Assembly (NCBI RefSeq): GCF_048820915.1
Contig: NZ_JBMERR010000008.1
Location: forward strand, 62,001-126,000
Origin: Cribrihabitans_A pelagius
Lineage (GTDB): Bacteria; Pseudomonadota; Alphaproteobacteria; Rhodobacterales; Rhodobacteraceae
DNA: 64,000 nt
Direction of reading: 5' to 3'
Shown: positions 56,614 through 64,000 of the stretch, piece by piece
How the letters are laid out: each line of letters begins with the position of its first letter
Numbering within the stretch: the stretch's first letter is position 1
Position numbers and translations under genes: made by a program
The notes under the pieces: model-generated
Told to the model about the DNA's origin: nothing
Databases searched by the model: none
Seen by the model: the letters and a program-made list of their open reading frames with translations, nothing else

Positions 56614-57555
56614 TCACTCCTGCCCGGCCAGGAAACGCTCGGCGTCCAGCGCCGCCATGCAGCCCATGCCGGCCGAGGTCACCGCCTGGCGGTAGACGTG
56701 GTCGGTCAGATCGCCAGCCGCGAAGATGCCGGGGATCGAGGTCTCGGTGGTGCCGGGCTTCACCTTGACGTAGCCGCCGTTGTGCAGCTCCAGCACGTCC
56801 TTCACCAGCTCGTTGGCGGGCGCGTGGCCGATCGCAACGAAGACGCCTTTGCAGGGGATTTCCTTCAACTCGCCGGTTTGGACGTTCTTCACCACCACGC
56901 CTTCGACGCCCAGCGGGTTTTCGGTGCCGACGACCTCTTCCAGGGTGTGGAACCACAGGGTTTCGATCTTCTCGTTCTTCATCATCCGGTCGATCAGGAT
57001 CTTTTCCGCGCGCAGTTCGTCGCGGCGGTGGACCAGCGTGACCTTGGAGGCGAAGTTGGTCAGGAACAGCGCTTCCTCGACGGCGGTGTTGCCGCCGCCG
57101 ATCACCACGATCTCCTGGCCGCGGTAGAAGAAACCGTCGCAGGTGGCGCAGGCGGAAACGCCGAAGCCCTTGAACTTCTCTTCGCTTTCCAGCCCCAGCC
57201 ACTTGGCGCGCGCGCCGGTCGCCAGGATCACCGCGTCAGCGGTATAGGTGGTGCCGCTGTCGCCGCGTGCCGCGAACGGGCGCTTGGAAGTGTCGAGCGA
57301 GGTGATGATGTCGCCCACGACGTCGCAGCCCATCGCCTTGGCGTGGTCCTGCATGCGCACCATCAGGTCGGGACCCTGCACCTCGGTGTCGCCGGGCCAG
57401 TTCTCCACTTCGGTGGTGGTGGTCAGCTGGCCGCCGGGCTCGATGCCCTGGACCAGGACCGGTTCCAGCATGGCGCGGGCGGCATAGACCCCCGCGGTAT
57501 AGCCGGCGGGCCCGGACCCGATGATCAGAACCTTGGTGTGGCGCGTGTCGCTCAT
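56614..57555 (-). CDS. trxB: Thioredoxin reductase
   Basis: A 313-residue flavoprotein that reduces thioredoxin with NADPH. FAD site IIGSGPAGYTAGVYAAR (11-27), redox-active Cys136-Ala-Thr-Cys139 (SACATCDGF), NADPH site VIGGGNTAVEEAL and the C-terminal GIFAAGDLTDHVYRQAV are all present. ATG 57555 starts MSDTRHTKVL. It is divergent from an Lrp-family gene, which may control it. Confidence 0.97.
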   Translation of the reverse strand: MSDTRHTKVLIIGSGPAGYTAGVYAARAMLEPVLVQGIEPGGQLTTTTEVENWPGDTEVQGPDLMVRMQDHAKAMGCDVVGDIITSLDTSKRPFAARGDSGTTYTADAVILATGARAKWLGLESEEKFKGFGVSACATCDGFFYRGQEIVVIGGGNTAVEEALFLTNFASKVTLVHRRDELRAEKILIDRMMKNEKIETLWFHTLEEVVGTENPLGVEGVVVKNVQTGELKEIPCKGVFVAIGHAPANELVKDVLELHNGGYVKVKPGTTETSIPGIFAAGDLTDHVYRQAVTSAGMGCMAALDAERFLAGQE

Positions 57556-57725
57556 CTCTATTCCCCACGTGATGCAGCCTGGCGGGCTTGCCGCCGTCAG
57601 GCATTGCATATAGCTGCCCGCTCCGCAGGCTTAAACCCCCGGCAGCGGCAGCCGCTATGCAGCCAGCGGGTAAATGGGGTTGAATTTCCGGATGGCAAAG
57701 AATATTGCGCGCCCCTGAAATATTG

Positions 57726-57753
57726 TTGCGCGCTCGCGCGGCAGTGCTATAAC
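57726..57753 (+). promoter_or_regulatory. Candidate promoter of the lrp-family gene
   Basis: TTGCGC (57726-57731), 16-bp spacer, TATAAC (57748-57753), 27 bp ahead of the ATG, so the leader is very short. Confidence 0.5.
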
Positions 57754-57779
57754 AACCGAAAATCCATAGGAGTTCCGGC

Positions 57780-58280
57780 ATGGTCACGACGCGTCTTGAT
57801 CCGATTGATCGCATGATTCTCTCGGAGCTTCAGGCCGATGGGCGGATGACGAATGTCGAGCTGGCCAAGCGGGTCGGCATCTCGGCACCGCCTTGCCTGC
57901 GCCGGGTACGGGCGCTGGAGGAGGCCGGGCTGATCCGCGGCTATCATGCGGAAGTGAACGCGCGCGAGCTGGGCTTCGAGGTGCAGGTTTTTGCCATGGT
58001 CGGGCTGGAGAGCCAGGCCGAGGGTGAGCTGAGCGCATTCGAGGAGAAATGCCGCGGCTGGCCGCTGGTGCGCGAGTGCCACATGCTGAACGGCGAGGTG
58101 GACTTCATCCTGAAATGCGTCTCCCCCGATCTCAGCACTTTCCAGAGCTTCCTGACCGGCGACCTGCTCACCACGCCAAATGTTGCCAGCGTCAAGACCT
58201 CCCTGGTGATCCGCGGCGCCAAGGATGACCCCGGCGTGCCGTTCGAGGTGCTGGAGGAGCGGCTGGCGCGCGAGGCCTGA
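57780..58280 (+). CDS. Lrp/AsnC-family transcriptional regulator
   Basis: A 166-residue regulator. HTH at about 20-45 (TNVELAKRVGISAPPCLRRV), RAM domain behind (LVRECHMLNGEVDFILKCVS, typical of Lrp). It is divergent from trxB over 224 bp. The start ATG has AGGAG eight bases upstream. The second Lrp-family gene of the window; the two are clearly different in sequence. Effector unknown. Confidence 0.94.
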   Translation: MVTTRLDPIDRMILSELQADGRMTNVELAKRVGISAPPCLRRVRALEEAGLIRGYHAEVNARELGFEVQVFAMVGLESQAEGELSAFEEKCRGWPLVRECHMLNGEVDFILKCVSPDLSTFQSFLTGDLLTTPNVASVKTSLVIRGAKDDPGVPFEVLEERLAREA

Positions 58281-58308
58281 CCGCTCCGTTTCCAGCCGCG
58301 GTTCCGGT

Positions 58309-59097
58309 TCAGACCGCCAGCGCCTGCGGCAGGCCGGGCGCGCCATCAGCGCGGGTGTAAGCCAGCGGGCCGAAATCCGCGATACTGCTGGCGTGACTGA
58401 ACATGTTCAGAAACAGCGTCTTGATCGGATAGCTCACAAGCTTCAGCGCATCCGGCCCCGGGTGGTAGCTTTCGAACGCCAGCCCGCCCACGCTGATCGC
58501 CGCATGGCGCGGCAGGCAGAGGTGGTAGAGTTCCACCGGCGCGGGCGGAGCGGTCTCGAAAATGTTCATGCCGTCGCGGAAGTCGGCGGCCGGGGTCAAA
58601 AGCGGCCCGGTGCCGGCCCGGGCGCGCAGATGCGGCGGCGTGCGCAGCAGCCGCGCGGCCGGCCCGGCCACCATGGAGGCAGAGGGCCGGGTCAGGCCCA
58701 GGCTGTCGGCCATGAAGCTGGTGAGGCCGGCGCCGCAGCCGCGGCCGTCCTCACGGCCGGGGACCAGCGTGGTGCGGCCGATCCAGATGAGCGTCTGGCT
58801 GCCGCCGCCTGCGGTTGCGATTTCATCCCCCGGCAGCAGGTCTTCCACCGCGACGGGCCCGTGCGCGGTCTCGACCAGTGAGCCGCGGCTGAAGGCGCAG
58901 AAGGCATTCTCGAAAAGCGGCAGGGCGGGACCGGTGTGGCGGGTTTCCACGATGCTGCCGTTGTCCAGCAGGCTGGTCACGTCATAGCGGCGCAGCTGCG
59001 GCTTGGCGGCCGGGCGCGGCTGGGGCTGACCCTGAACGAGAGATACGGCCTCAACGGCGCCGGCTGCCGCACGCGGCAGGATGTGGGGGATCGTCAT
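58309..59097 (-). CDS. Hint-domain (intein/hedgehog-like) protein
   Basis: A 262-residue protein with a Hint_2-type domain at about 63-230. The motif AFCAFSRGSLVETAHGPVAV with Cys67, then LPGDEIATAGGGSQTLIWIG, matches Hint domains that self-cleave. Residues 1-60 and the C-terminal PLAYTRADGAPGLPQALAV are poor in features. Such stand-alone proteins are frequent in Rhodobacterales, sometimes beside RTX or calcium-binding proteins; none is here. ATG 59097 follows AAAGG. Whether it cleaves is unknown; the nucleophile Cys is present. Confidence 0.8.
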   Translation of the reverse strand: MTIPHILPRAAAGAVEAVSLVQGQPQPRPAAKPQLRRYDVTSLLDNGSIVETRHTGPALPLFENAFCAFSRGSLVETAHGPVAVEDLLPGDEIATAGGGSQTLIWIGRTTLVPGREDGRGCGAGLTSFMADSLGLTRPSASMVAGPAARLLRTPPHLRARAGTGPLLTPAADFRDGMNIFETAPPAPVELYHLCLPRHAAISVGGLAFESYHPGPDALKLVSYPIKTLFLNMFSHASSIADFGPLAYTRADGAPGLPQALAV

Positions 59098-59373
59098 GAG
59101 TACAAAACCTTTCTTATCAAACTGCCCGTTTGCATCGGCCCCCACCGGCAATACAGACGCGCTTGAGCACTGGGATGCGTCCAACCTGGCGGGTTTTGGT
59201 TCAAATTGTCAAAAAATCTGAAGCGAACTGGTTAATGCGCGGCCAGTGAAACAAGCCCCCGCGCGGCCCGGTCCGGACTGCGGGAGATGCGGCGCTGGAA
59301 GACACGGTTAGCGGGAAATTCCTAACGAACGGTCAAGATGCGGAGGCCCCGGCTGCCGGCCCGCCGGTCCGCT
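59098..59373. other. Intergenic stretch behind the small ORF
   Basis: Holds the upstream region of the Hint gene, including an AT-rich patch with TTGTCAAAAAATCTGAAGCG near 59204. No other gene recognised. Confidence 0.45.
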
Positions 59374-59490
59374 TCAGCCACTGTTCGATGCGCCTTTGTT
59401 GCGTGCTTCGCGGAGGCGGCGGGCCCAAGGCGGGGCGGGCTGCGGAGACTGCGCTGCACGCACACTGAAGGAAAGGAAGCGTGACTTCAT
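59374..59490 (-). CDS. Possible 38-residue protein with strong ribosome site
   Basis: ATG at 59490 follows CACAGGAGAACGACC, a full AGGAG site at six to seven bases. The product would be MKSRFLSFSVRAAQSPQPAP then PWARRLREARNKGASNSG, basic with a Pro-rich centre. No family was recognised. It lies alone in a 650-bp gap, so it is the best gene candidate there; the ribosome site is the only evidence. Confidence 0.35.
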   Translation of the reverse strand: MKSRFLSFSVRAAQSPQPAPPWARRLREARNKGASNSG

Positions 59491-59752
59491 GGTCGTTCTC
59501 CTGTGCAAACTGCCCGGATGCGTCCGGCGGGGTCATCGTTGCCGTCAGGGTATCGGTAAGCTTTGCGGTGCCAATATGGCCCCCGCGTGGCAATCCGCCG
59601 GGTGGCGGCCCTTCATGTACCCGCGCCGGGCCGGGTCCGCTGGTCCTTGTCTGAAAGGCGATTGCGGAGCCGCCTGCCGGGGAAATGCGGGAGGTCCGGC
59701 ACAAAGCTGTCGCAATCGGCAGCGCGGCGGCGGTTCGGGTGTTAACCCTGAT
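59491..59752. other. Intergenic stretch between pgeF and the small ORF
   Basis: High-GC sequence ahead of the possible small gene, with no motif or hairpin I could support. Frames open on both strands look like chance. Confidence 0.4.
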
Positions 59753-60508
59753 TCACAGCCGGATACAGGAGATCAGCCGGCCGTAGTCGGCTTCCTTCGC
59801 ATGGGTGGCGCGGCGGTAGGAGAAGAACTTTGCCGGGTCGGAGTAGGTGCAGTGCCGGGTCCACTCGGCGGCCTCAACACCCGCTTCGCGCAGCTTGAAC
59901 AGCCCCAGACCGGGCAAGTCGAAGAGGTAACGGTCGCCTTCGCCATTGGCAAAAAAACGCGCATAGAAGGGGTTCTCAACGATAAAATCATCGAAAAATC
60001 CGGGGCCGACTTCGTACGCGCGCTGCGAAATTGTCGGACCGATCACCGCAACCGTGCGGCTGCGCGCGGCGCCCAGGCCCTCCATCGCATCCAGCGTTGC
60101 CTCCAGCACCCCGTCCAGCGTGCCGCGCCAGCCCGCGTGGGCGGCGCCGATCACGCCCGCCTCGGGGTCGCTGAACAGCACCGGCTGGCAGTCGGCGGTG
60201 AGGATCGACAGCACCAGCCCCGGCACATTGGTGACCATCGCGTCGGCCTCCGCCCGCGGAGCATCGGCGCGGGTTACCACTTCGACCTTGGCGCTGTGGA
60301 TCTGATGCACGCCCGCCAGGTTTGCTGGTGCCACATCCATCGCGGCCGCCACCCGGGCACGGTTCAAATGCACCGCCTCGCGCTGATCGGAGGAGCCAAG
60401 CCCGCAGTTCAGCCCCTTAAACACCCCCGACGACGCCCCCCCCTTGCGGGTGAAGAACCCGTGCCGGACCGGGGCGAGAAGGTCAGAGGTGAGTATCTCC
60501 AGCGTCAT
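59753..60508 (-). CDS. pgeF: Peptidoglycan editing factor PgeF (YfiH/DUF152)
   Basis: A 251-residue laccase-domain protein that removes wrongly incorporated L-Ser from muropeptide precursors, as shown for E. coli YfiH. The metal site is spread over GVHQIHSAKV (His68, His71), LTADCQPVLF (Cys107) and GAAHAGWRGTL (His124). ATG 60508 begins MTLEILTSDLLAPVRHGFFT and overlaps the stop of the upstream methyltransferase gene (ATGA). Last of a lgt-midA-pgeF unit. Confidence 0.94.
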   Translation of the reverse strand: MTLEILTSDLLAPVRHGFFTRKGGASSGVFKGLNCGLGSSDQREAVHLNRARVAAAMDVAPANLAGVHQIHSAKVEVVTRADAPRAEADAMVTNVPGLVLSILTADCQPVLFSDPEAGVIGAAHAGWRGTLDGVLEATLDAMEGLGAARSRTVAVIGPTISQRAYEVGPGFFDDFIVENPFYARFFANGEGDRYLFDLPGLGLFKLREAGVEAAEWTRHCTYSDPAKFFSYRRATHAKEADYGRLISCIRL

Positions 60509-61572
60509 GCGAGCAATCCTGGTGGCGGTGTGGCGGCGGCGGGAAACAGGGCAAGAGTTTTGAACAGGTTTCCCATTTCCTCCGGGTGCGTCAACCGCCG
60601 ATGTGCGGCAACCAGGTTCTCCAGCGCTTCGCCTTCCAGTGGTGCTGCCAATGCGCGGGCGCGGTCCGTGATGCCGAGCCGCTCCAGGAATACCCCCTGC
60701 GGTGTCAGGCGCGAAACCGCGCAACCTTCGGATTTTGCTGCCAGGGTGAGCGCCTCGAAGTCCACGTGCACGGTCAGGTCGGCGCTGCCGGGAGCGGCGA
60801 GGGGATCGCAGCTTTGATGCCCGCTGAGTGCCTGCAGCGTGTCCCCGAGCGAGCGCCAGTCGCCATAATCCACGATCAGCGCGGCGCCACCGTGCTTTGC
60901 GATTCGCGCGGCGATTGCCGCGGTGATCGGCGCCGCCGCCTCGCAGAACTCGACCAGATCGCCCTCGCGGGTGTCCTGAAGGCGGTGCGCCAGCGCAGGC
61001 TGCGGCGCTGCCGCGCCCAAGCCGAAGGCCAGCGCATCCTCGCGCAGGCCAATGCGCCGCTCGCTCCAGCCCGCGCCGCTGCGGATGAACTGGCGCACCG
61101 GCAGCGCGTCGAAAAACTCGTTGGCGATCAGGAACAGCGGCTGCTGCGGCAGCGCCTCCGCCGTATCGCACCACTGCGGCTGATAGCCCGAAAGCGTCTC
61201 TGCTTGCCGTTTGCGCAGAGCGGGAGAGGCCTCGACCAGGCGGATCTGCATGGCGGCCTGGAAGCCCGGCACGCCGCGGGTGGCGCGCAAGAGGTCCGCC
61301 ATCAGCGTGCCGCGGCCGGGGCCCAGCTCGGCCAGGGTGAAGGGCGCGGGCGCGCCCTGATCCAGCCAGGCCTGCGCCAGCGACAGACCCAGAAGCTCGC
61401 CGAACATCTGGCTGATCTCCGGCGCGGTTGTGAAATCGCCCGCCGCGCCAAAGGGATCGCGGGTGCTGTAATACCCCTCCTGCGGGTCGAGCAGGCAGGC
61501 GGCCATGTAGTCGGCGACCGAAATCGGGCCTTCGGCCCGGATGCGGGCCTTCAGGCGGTCGGCAAGCCTCAT
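60505..61572 (-). CDS. MidA/NDUFAF7-like SAM-dependent methyltransferase (DUF185)
   Basis: A 355-residue enzyme of the MidA family. RIRAEGPISVADYMAACL and GYYSTRDPFGAAGDFTTAPE at the N-terminus, FTLAELGPGRGTLMADLLR (SAM motif) and FLIANEFFDALPVRQF are marks. In mitochondria NDUFAF7 dimethylates an arginine of a complex I subunit; the bacterial role is probably the same. Coupled to lgt by ATGA and to pgeF by ATGA. Confidence 0.93.
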   Translation of the reverse strand: MRLADRLKARIRAEGPISVADYMAACLLDPQEGYYSTRDPFGAAGDFTTAPEISQMFGELLGLSLAQAWLDQGAPAPFTLAELGPGRGTLMADLLRATRGVPGFQAAMQIRLVEASPALRKRQAETLSGYQPQWCDTAEALPQQPLFLIANEFFDALPVRQFIRSGAGWSERRIGLREDALAFGLGAAAPQPALAHRLQDTREGDLVEFCEAAAPITAAIAARIAKHGGAALIVDYGDWRSLGDTLQALSGHQSCDPLAAPGSADLTVHVDFEALTLAAKSEGCAVSRLTPQGVFLERLGITDRARALAAPLEGEALENLVAAHRRLTHPEEMGNLFKTLALFPAAATPPPGLLA

Positions 61573-62468
61573 GCCGCGCTCCGCGCGCGCTTCAGTGCCC
61601 GCAGCAGGAAGACCAGTCCCAGCGCAATCATCGGCAGCGACAGGATTTGCCCCATGGTGAGCCCGTAGCCGCTGATATGCCACGCGAGCCCCAGCGGGTT
61701 GCCGGGGGTGACGAATTGCGCATCGGGCTGGCGCACTAACTCCACCAGGAAGCGCGCCAGGCCATAGCCCGCAAGGAACGTCCCCAGGATCAACCCCGGC
61801 CGGTGGAACGCGCCGCGCCGCCAGGCCATCCACAAAAGCAGAACGCCCAGGATCAGCCCCTCCATCGCCGCCTCATACAGCTGCGAGGGGTGGCGCGCGC
61901 AGAGCTCCCCGAGCGCCTGGCCGCAGTCCTGCGCAGCGCGGCCCGGGAAGGCGACGCCCCAGGGAAGGTCGGTCGGGCGGCCCCAAAGCTCGGCATTGAC
62001 GAAATTGGCAATCCGCCCGAGCAGCAGCCCCGGCGGCACAGTGTGGGCGATCAGGTCGGCGATCTGCAGCTTGGGGATTTTGTGGCGCTGCGCATAAATC
62101 AGCACCGCCAGCACCACCCCCAGAAGCCCGCCATGAAAGGCCATGCCGCCCTGCCAGATCCGCAGGATCTCGCCCGGGTTCGCGAAGTAGTAGGCCGGCT
62201 GGTAGAACAGCACAAAGCCGAGCCGCCCGCCAAAGATCACGCCGAGGATGATCCAGGTCAGCAGATCCTCCATCTGCTGCGGCTGCATCGGCGGCGTCTG
62301 CGCGGGCCAGAGCGCGGGGCGGCGAAGCGCCGCGACGGCGAGCCGCCAGGCAATCACAATACCCGCAATATAGGCCAGCGCATACCAGCGCAGAGCGAAC
62401 TCCATGCCGCCGATGGCGATAGAAAAGATCTCGGGCGAAAGGTCGGGGAAGGGGATCATGGCCTGCAT
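61569..62468 (-). CDS. lgt: Prolipoprotein diacylglyceryl transferase
   Basis: A 299-residue inner-membrane enzyme with seven membrane helices that adds diacylglycerol to the lipobox Cys of prolipoproteins. LRWYALAYIAGI (first helix), GGMAFHGGLLGVVLAVL (with the essential His), GRIANFVNAELWGRPTDLPW (Lgt signature) and RHPSQLYEA are present. Start ATG 62468 is used; ATG 62459 (MIPFPDLSPEI) is as likely. First of the lgt-midA-pgeF unit; divergent from ubiK. Confidence 0.95.
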   Translation of the reverse strand: MQAMIPFPDLSPEIFSIAIGGMEFALRWYALAYIAGIVIAWRLAVAALRRPALWPAQTPPMQPQQMEDLLTWIILGVIFGGRLGFVLFYQPAYYFANPGEILRIWQGGMAFHGGLLGVVLAVLIYAQRHKIPKLQIADLIAHTVPPGLLLGRIANFVNAELWGRPTDLPWGVAFPGRAAQDCGQALGELCARHPSQLYEAAMEGLILGVLLLWMAWRRGAFHRPGLILGTFLAGYGLARFLVELVRQPDAQFVTPGNPLGLAWHISGYGLTMGQILSLPMIALGLVFLLRALKRARSAA

Positions 62469-62564
62469 GGAGTCTCAATGCCTCTGCATCTTGGGGGAAG
62501 TCAACGGCTTGCCGCGACGGCTTTGCTTGCCCATATAGGAAGCAGCCCTGAGACGGAGTAGACA

Positions 62565-62846
62565 ATGCAGAGCCGCAACAAGATCCTGGACGACATCTCC
62601 CAGCTGATGACCAACGCAATGGGCGTGGCCCAGGGCGCGCGGGAGGAAGCGGAAACCGCGATGAAGAGCATGATCGACCGCTGGCTGGCCGACCGCGATT
62701 TCGTCACCCGCGAGGAATTCGACGCGGTGCGCGCGATGGCGCAGAAGGCGCGCGAGGAAAACGCGGCGCTGAAGGCGCGCCTGGACGCGCTGGAGGCCGC
62801 GGGCGGTGCGGCCGCAGGCGGCAGCGCGCAGCAGGCGGACGGCTGA
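62565..62846 (+). CDS. ubiK: Ubiquinone biosynthesis accessory factor UbiK-like (BMFP) protein
   Basis: A 93-residue coiled-coil protein. LDDISQLMTNAMGVAQGARE, then RWLADRDFVTREEFDAVRAM and a long final helix (AREENAALKARLDALEA) are the BMFP/YqiC pattern. In E. coli this protein binds lipids and supports aerobic ubiquinone synthesis. Alone, divergent from lgt. Confidence 0.9.
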   Translation: MQSRNKILDDISQLMTNAMGVAQGAREEAETAMKSMIDRWLADRDFVTREEFDAVRAMAQKAREENAALKARLDALEAAGGAAAGGSAQQADG

Positions 62847-63039
62847 GCGAAAAGGCCGCACACAAGTGCACGGCGCGCCGCGGCTCCGGTCCGGCGCGTT
62901 TTTTGCATTTGGCCCCTCCTAACGCTGCCTGGATTTCGAGCGGGTTCTGGTCGCTTTCCGCCCGCCGGGTCGGAAACCGCACAGCTTGATGCGCCGATTC
63001 CGCTAGAAGCCTCCTCTGGTTTAGAAGAAGGTCACAGCC

Positions 63040-63591
63040 ATGGTTGCGGTTTTTTCGGTGCCGAATGCGTTCACGATGCGGGAATGCGCGGAAATTATTA
63101 CCCTTGCCAAAGCCGCCCCCGCCAGCGAGGCGCTGCTGGTCGGCCGCAACCGCGACCACAACCTGCGCCGCGGCGGGCTGGTCTGGCTGGACGACGTGGC
63201 CGGAACGGGCTGGGTCATGCAGCGGCTGATCTCGCTGGTGCGCCGGGCCAATCGCGAGGCTTTCGATTTCGACCTGCGCGAATTTGCCGAAAGCCCGCAG
63301 GTCGCCAGCTACAGGGCCAGCGACGGCGGCCTTTTTGCCTGGCATTCCGATATCGGCGACGGGCCGGTCGCGGGCAAGCGCAAGCTCACGCTTGTTGTGC
63401 AGCTCAGCAAGCCTGGCGCCTATGATGGCGGCGATCTCGAGGTCATGCCGGGCGCCCAAGTGGTCCCGGCTAGCCGCAGCCAGGGCAGCGCCACGGTGTT
63501 CCCAAGCTTCCTGCTGCACCAAGTAACGCCGGTCACCCGCGGTGAGCGCAAGTCGCTGACGGTCTGGGCACACGGCCCCGCCTTCCGCTGA
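63040..63591 (+). CDS. 2-oxoglutarate/Fe(II)-dependent oxygenase
   Basis: A 183-residue enzyme with the iron triad in WHSDIG (His102, Asp104) and LLHQVTPVTRGERKSLTVW (His160), Arg170 binding 2-oxoglutarate. It resembles PiuC- and prolyl-hydroxylase-type proteins of this size. No siderophore or receptor gene is adjacent, so the role is open. A very stable hairpin closes the transcript. Confidence 0.9.
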   Translation: MVAVFSVPNAFTMRECAEIITLAKAAPASEALLVGRNRDHNLRRGGLVWLDDVAGTGWVMQRLISLVRRANREAFDFDLREFAESPQVASYRASDGGLFAWHSDIGDGPVAGKRKLTLVVQLSKPGAYDGGDLEVMPGAQVVPASRSQGSATVFPSFLLHQVTPVTRGERKSLTVWAHGPAFR

Positions 63592-63614
63592 CCTCTGCCC
63601 TTCGCTGAACAGGG

Positions 63615-63653
63615 CTGCAGTGCGCCAGTCCCGCCGGGGCTGGCGCACTGCAG
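63615..63653 (+). terminator. Long hairpin terminator of the oxygenase gene
   Basis: CTGCAGTGCGCCAG pairs perfectly with CTGGCGCACTGCAG (14 bp, extended by TCCC/GGGG), then AATTTTC. Confidence 0.75.
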
Positions 63654-63924
63654 AATTTTCAATATCATACATTGTTGCGGCGCAGCAAAAGCCGAGGGCG
63701 GCGCGTTTGGCCCGGCAGGCTCCTTAAGCCGGCATTTTGGGGTCTGTGGATAGTTCATCCACAAGTTATTGCAGATATCCCCAAATAAAGGGTTGCTACG
63801 CTGCTAATTCGCCTCCACCATATCTGGTAGGGAGCGGGGCTCTCTCCCCGTCCCTTGGTATAGAAAACCAGCCGCTTGCGGTGCATCGCACCCTGTTGAC
63901 TGGATAATACAAAGAGGTGGCACC
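63654..63924. other. AT-richer intergenic stretch with DnaA-box-like sequences
   Basis: TGTGGATAG (63745-63753) and TCATCCACA (63756-63764) face each other, each one base off the DnaA consensus TTATCCACA. A GGGAGCGGGG/CCCCGTCCC hairpin follows near 63830-63854. It ends with the promoter region of the next gene (TTGACTGGATAATAC near 63896). No gene was seen. Confidence 0.4.
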
Positions 63925-64000
63925 ATGGCACTTTCCGAGCATCACCTGGACGACGAGATTCATCCGATCGACATTGCCGAGCATCTGGCTGCGCATCACG
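63925..64000 (+). CDS. Probable YbjN-domain protein, 5' end only (cut by window edge)
   Basis: ATG 63925 with AAAGAGGTGG upstream opens a frame ALSEHHLDDEIHPIDIAEHL then AAHH to the window end. The acidic, His-rich start IHPIDIAE resembles YbjN-domain proteins of Rhodobacterales (a fold like type III secretion chaperones). With only 25 residues the name is tentative. Confidence 0.5.
   Translation, partial: MALSEHHLDDEIHPIDIAEHLAAHH

Noticed and set aside
63745..63764. Chromosomal replication origin
   Set aside because: Two near-consensus DnaA boxes alone are too few; no dnaA, hemE, parAB or gidA genes lie near. Kept only as an observation.

Overview
The window is chromosomal DNA of a GC-rich alphaproteobacterium, most likely a marine Rhodobacterales (Roseobacter group). 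The evidence is the split ATP synthase operon holding only F1 genes (atpHAGDC), a fused sulfate adenylyltransferase-APS kinase, the Hsp20-DUF1150 pair, the lgt-methyltransferase-pgeF chain, CIRCE-groESL, and the general character of the proteins. The genus cannot be fixed from the sequence alone. Most of the window is ordinary housekeeping DNA with short operons, many ATGA, GTGA or TGATG stop/start overlaps and clear hairpin terminators.

Layout. 1-4.2 kb: 5' part of katG divergent from oxyR, ribosomal protein S4 with a long leader, a small secreted PA14-like protein and an Lrp/AsnC regulator. 4.3-8.6 kb: class V aminotransferase, hisC, prephenate/arogenate dehydrogenase and an extensin-like protein. 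8.7-13.5 kb: DUF2125 protein, ChaC-like cyclotransferase, and a two-gene MotA/TolQ-like plus MotB/OmpA-like membrane complex. 13.6-18.7 kb: M23 peptidase, clpA, gloB and a methyltransferase. 18.7-20 kb: a scar in which the last 50 bases of the methyltransferase gene are repeated about 0.87 kb downstream, enclosing a decayed gene. 20-25.4 kb: F1 ATP synthase and an H-type lectin protein. 25.4-29.3 kb: GAF/HWE histidine kinase, prs, HCCA-isomerase-like protein and an alpha/beta hydrolase.

29.4-30.3 kb holds an IS3-family element with both inverted repeats and a 3-bp target duplication, but with an internal deletion and frameshifts. 30.4-34.5 kb: threonine aldolase, YcgN-like protein, ribF, MaoC hydratase and a HAD phosphatase. 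34.8-42.9 kb: chemotaxis receptor, Mn-dependent pyrophosphatase, two tandem TraB/GumN proteins, a DUF2161-like PD-(D/E)XK protein and groESL. 43-47.8 kb: DMT transporter, secreted lipase-like protein, stand-alone phnM-like gene and purEK. 47.8-48.8 kb: remnants of an NCS2 (UraA-like) permease. 48.8-52.5 kb: DUF465, Hsp20, DUF1150, PhzF and a PRMT-like methyltransferase. 52.6-58.3 kb: sat-cysC, a membrane [2Fe-2S] adenylate cyclase, trxB and Lrp. 58.3-64 kb: Hint-domain protein, a possible 38-residue protein, pgeF, midA-like, lgt, ubiK, a 2OG-Fe(II) oxygenase and the start of a probable YbjN-domain gene.

The genes centre on energy generation (F1 ATPase), proteostasis and stress (groESL, clpA, Hsp20, katG/oxyR, trxB), nucleotide and cofactor synthesis (prs, purEK, ribF, hisC) and the cell envelope. 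No CRISPR array, prophage, tRNA or rRNA gene was seen. The best candidates for new biology are the MotA/OmpA-like pair, the redox-type cyclase, the PRMT-like enzyme, and the footprint around 18.7-19.6 kb.
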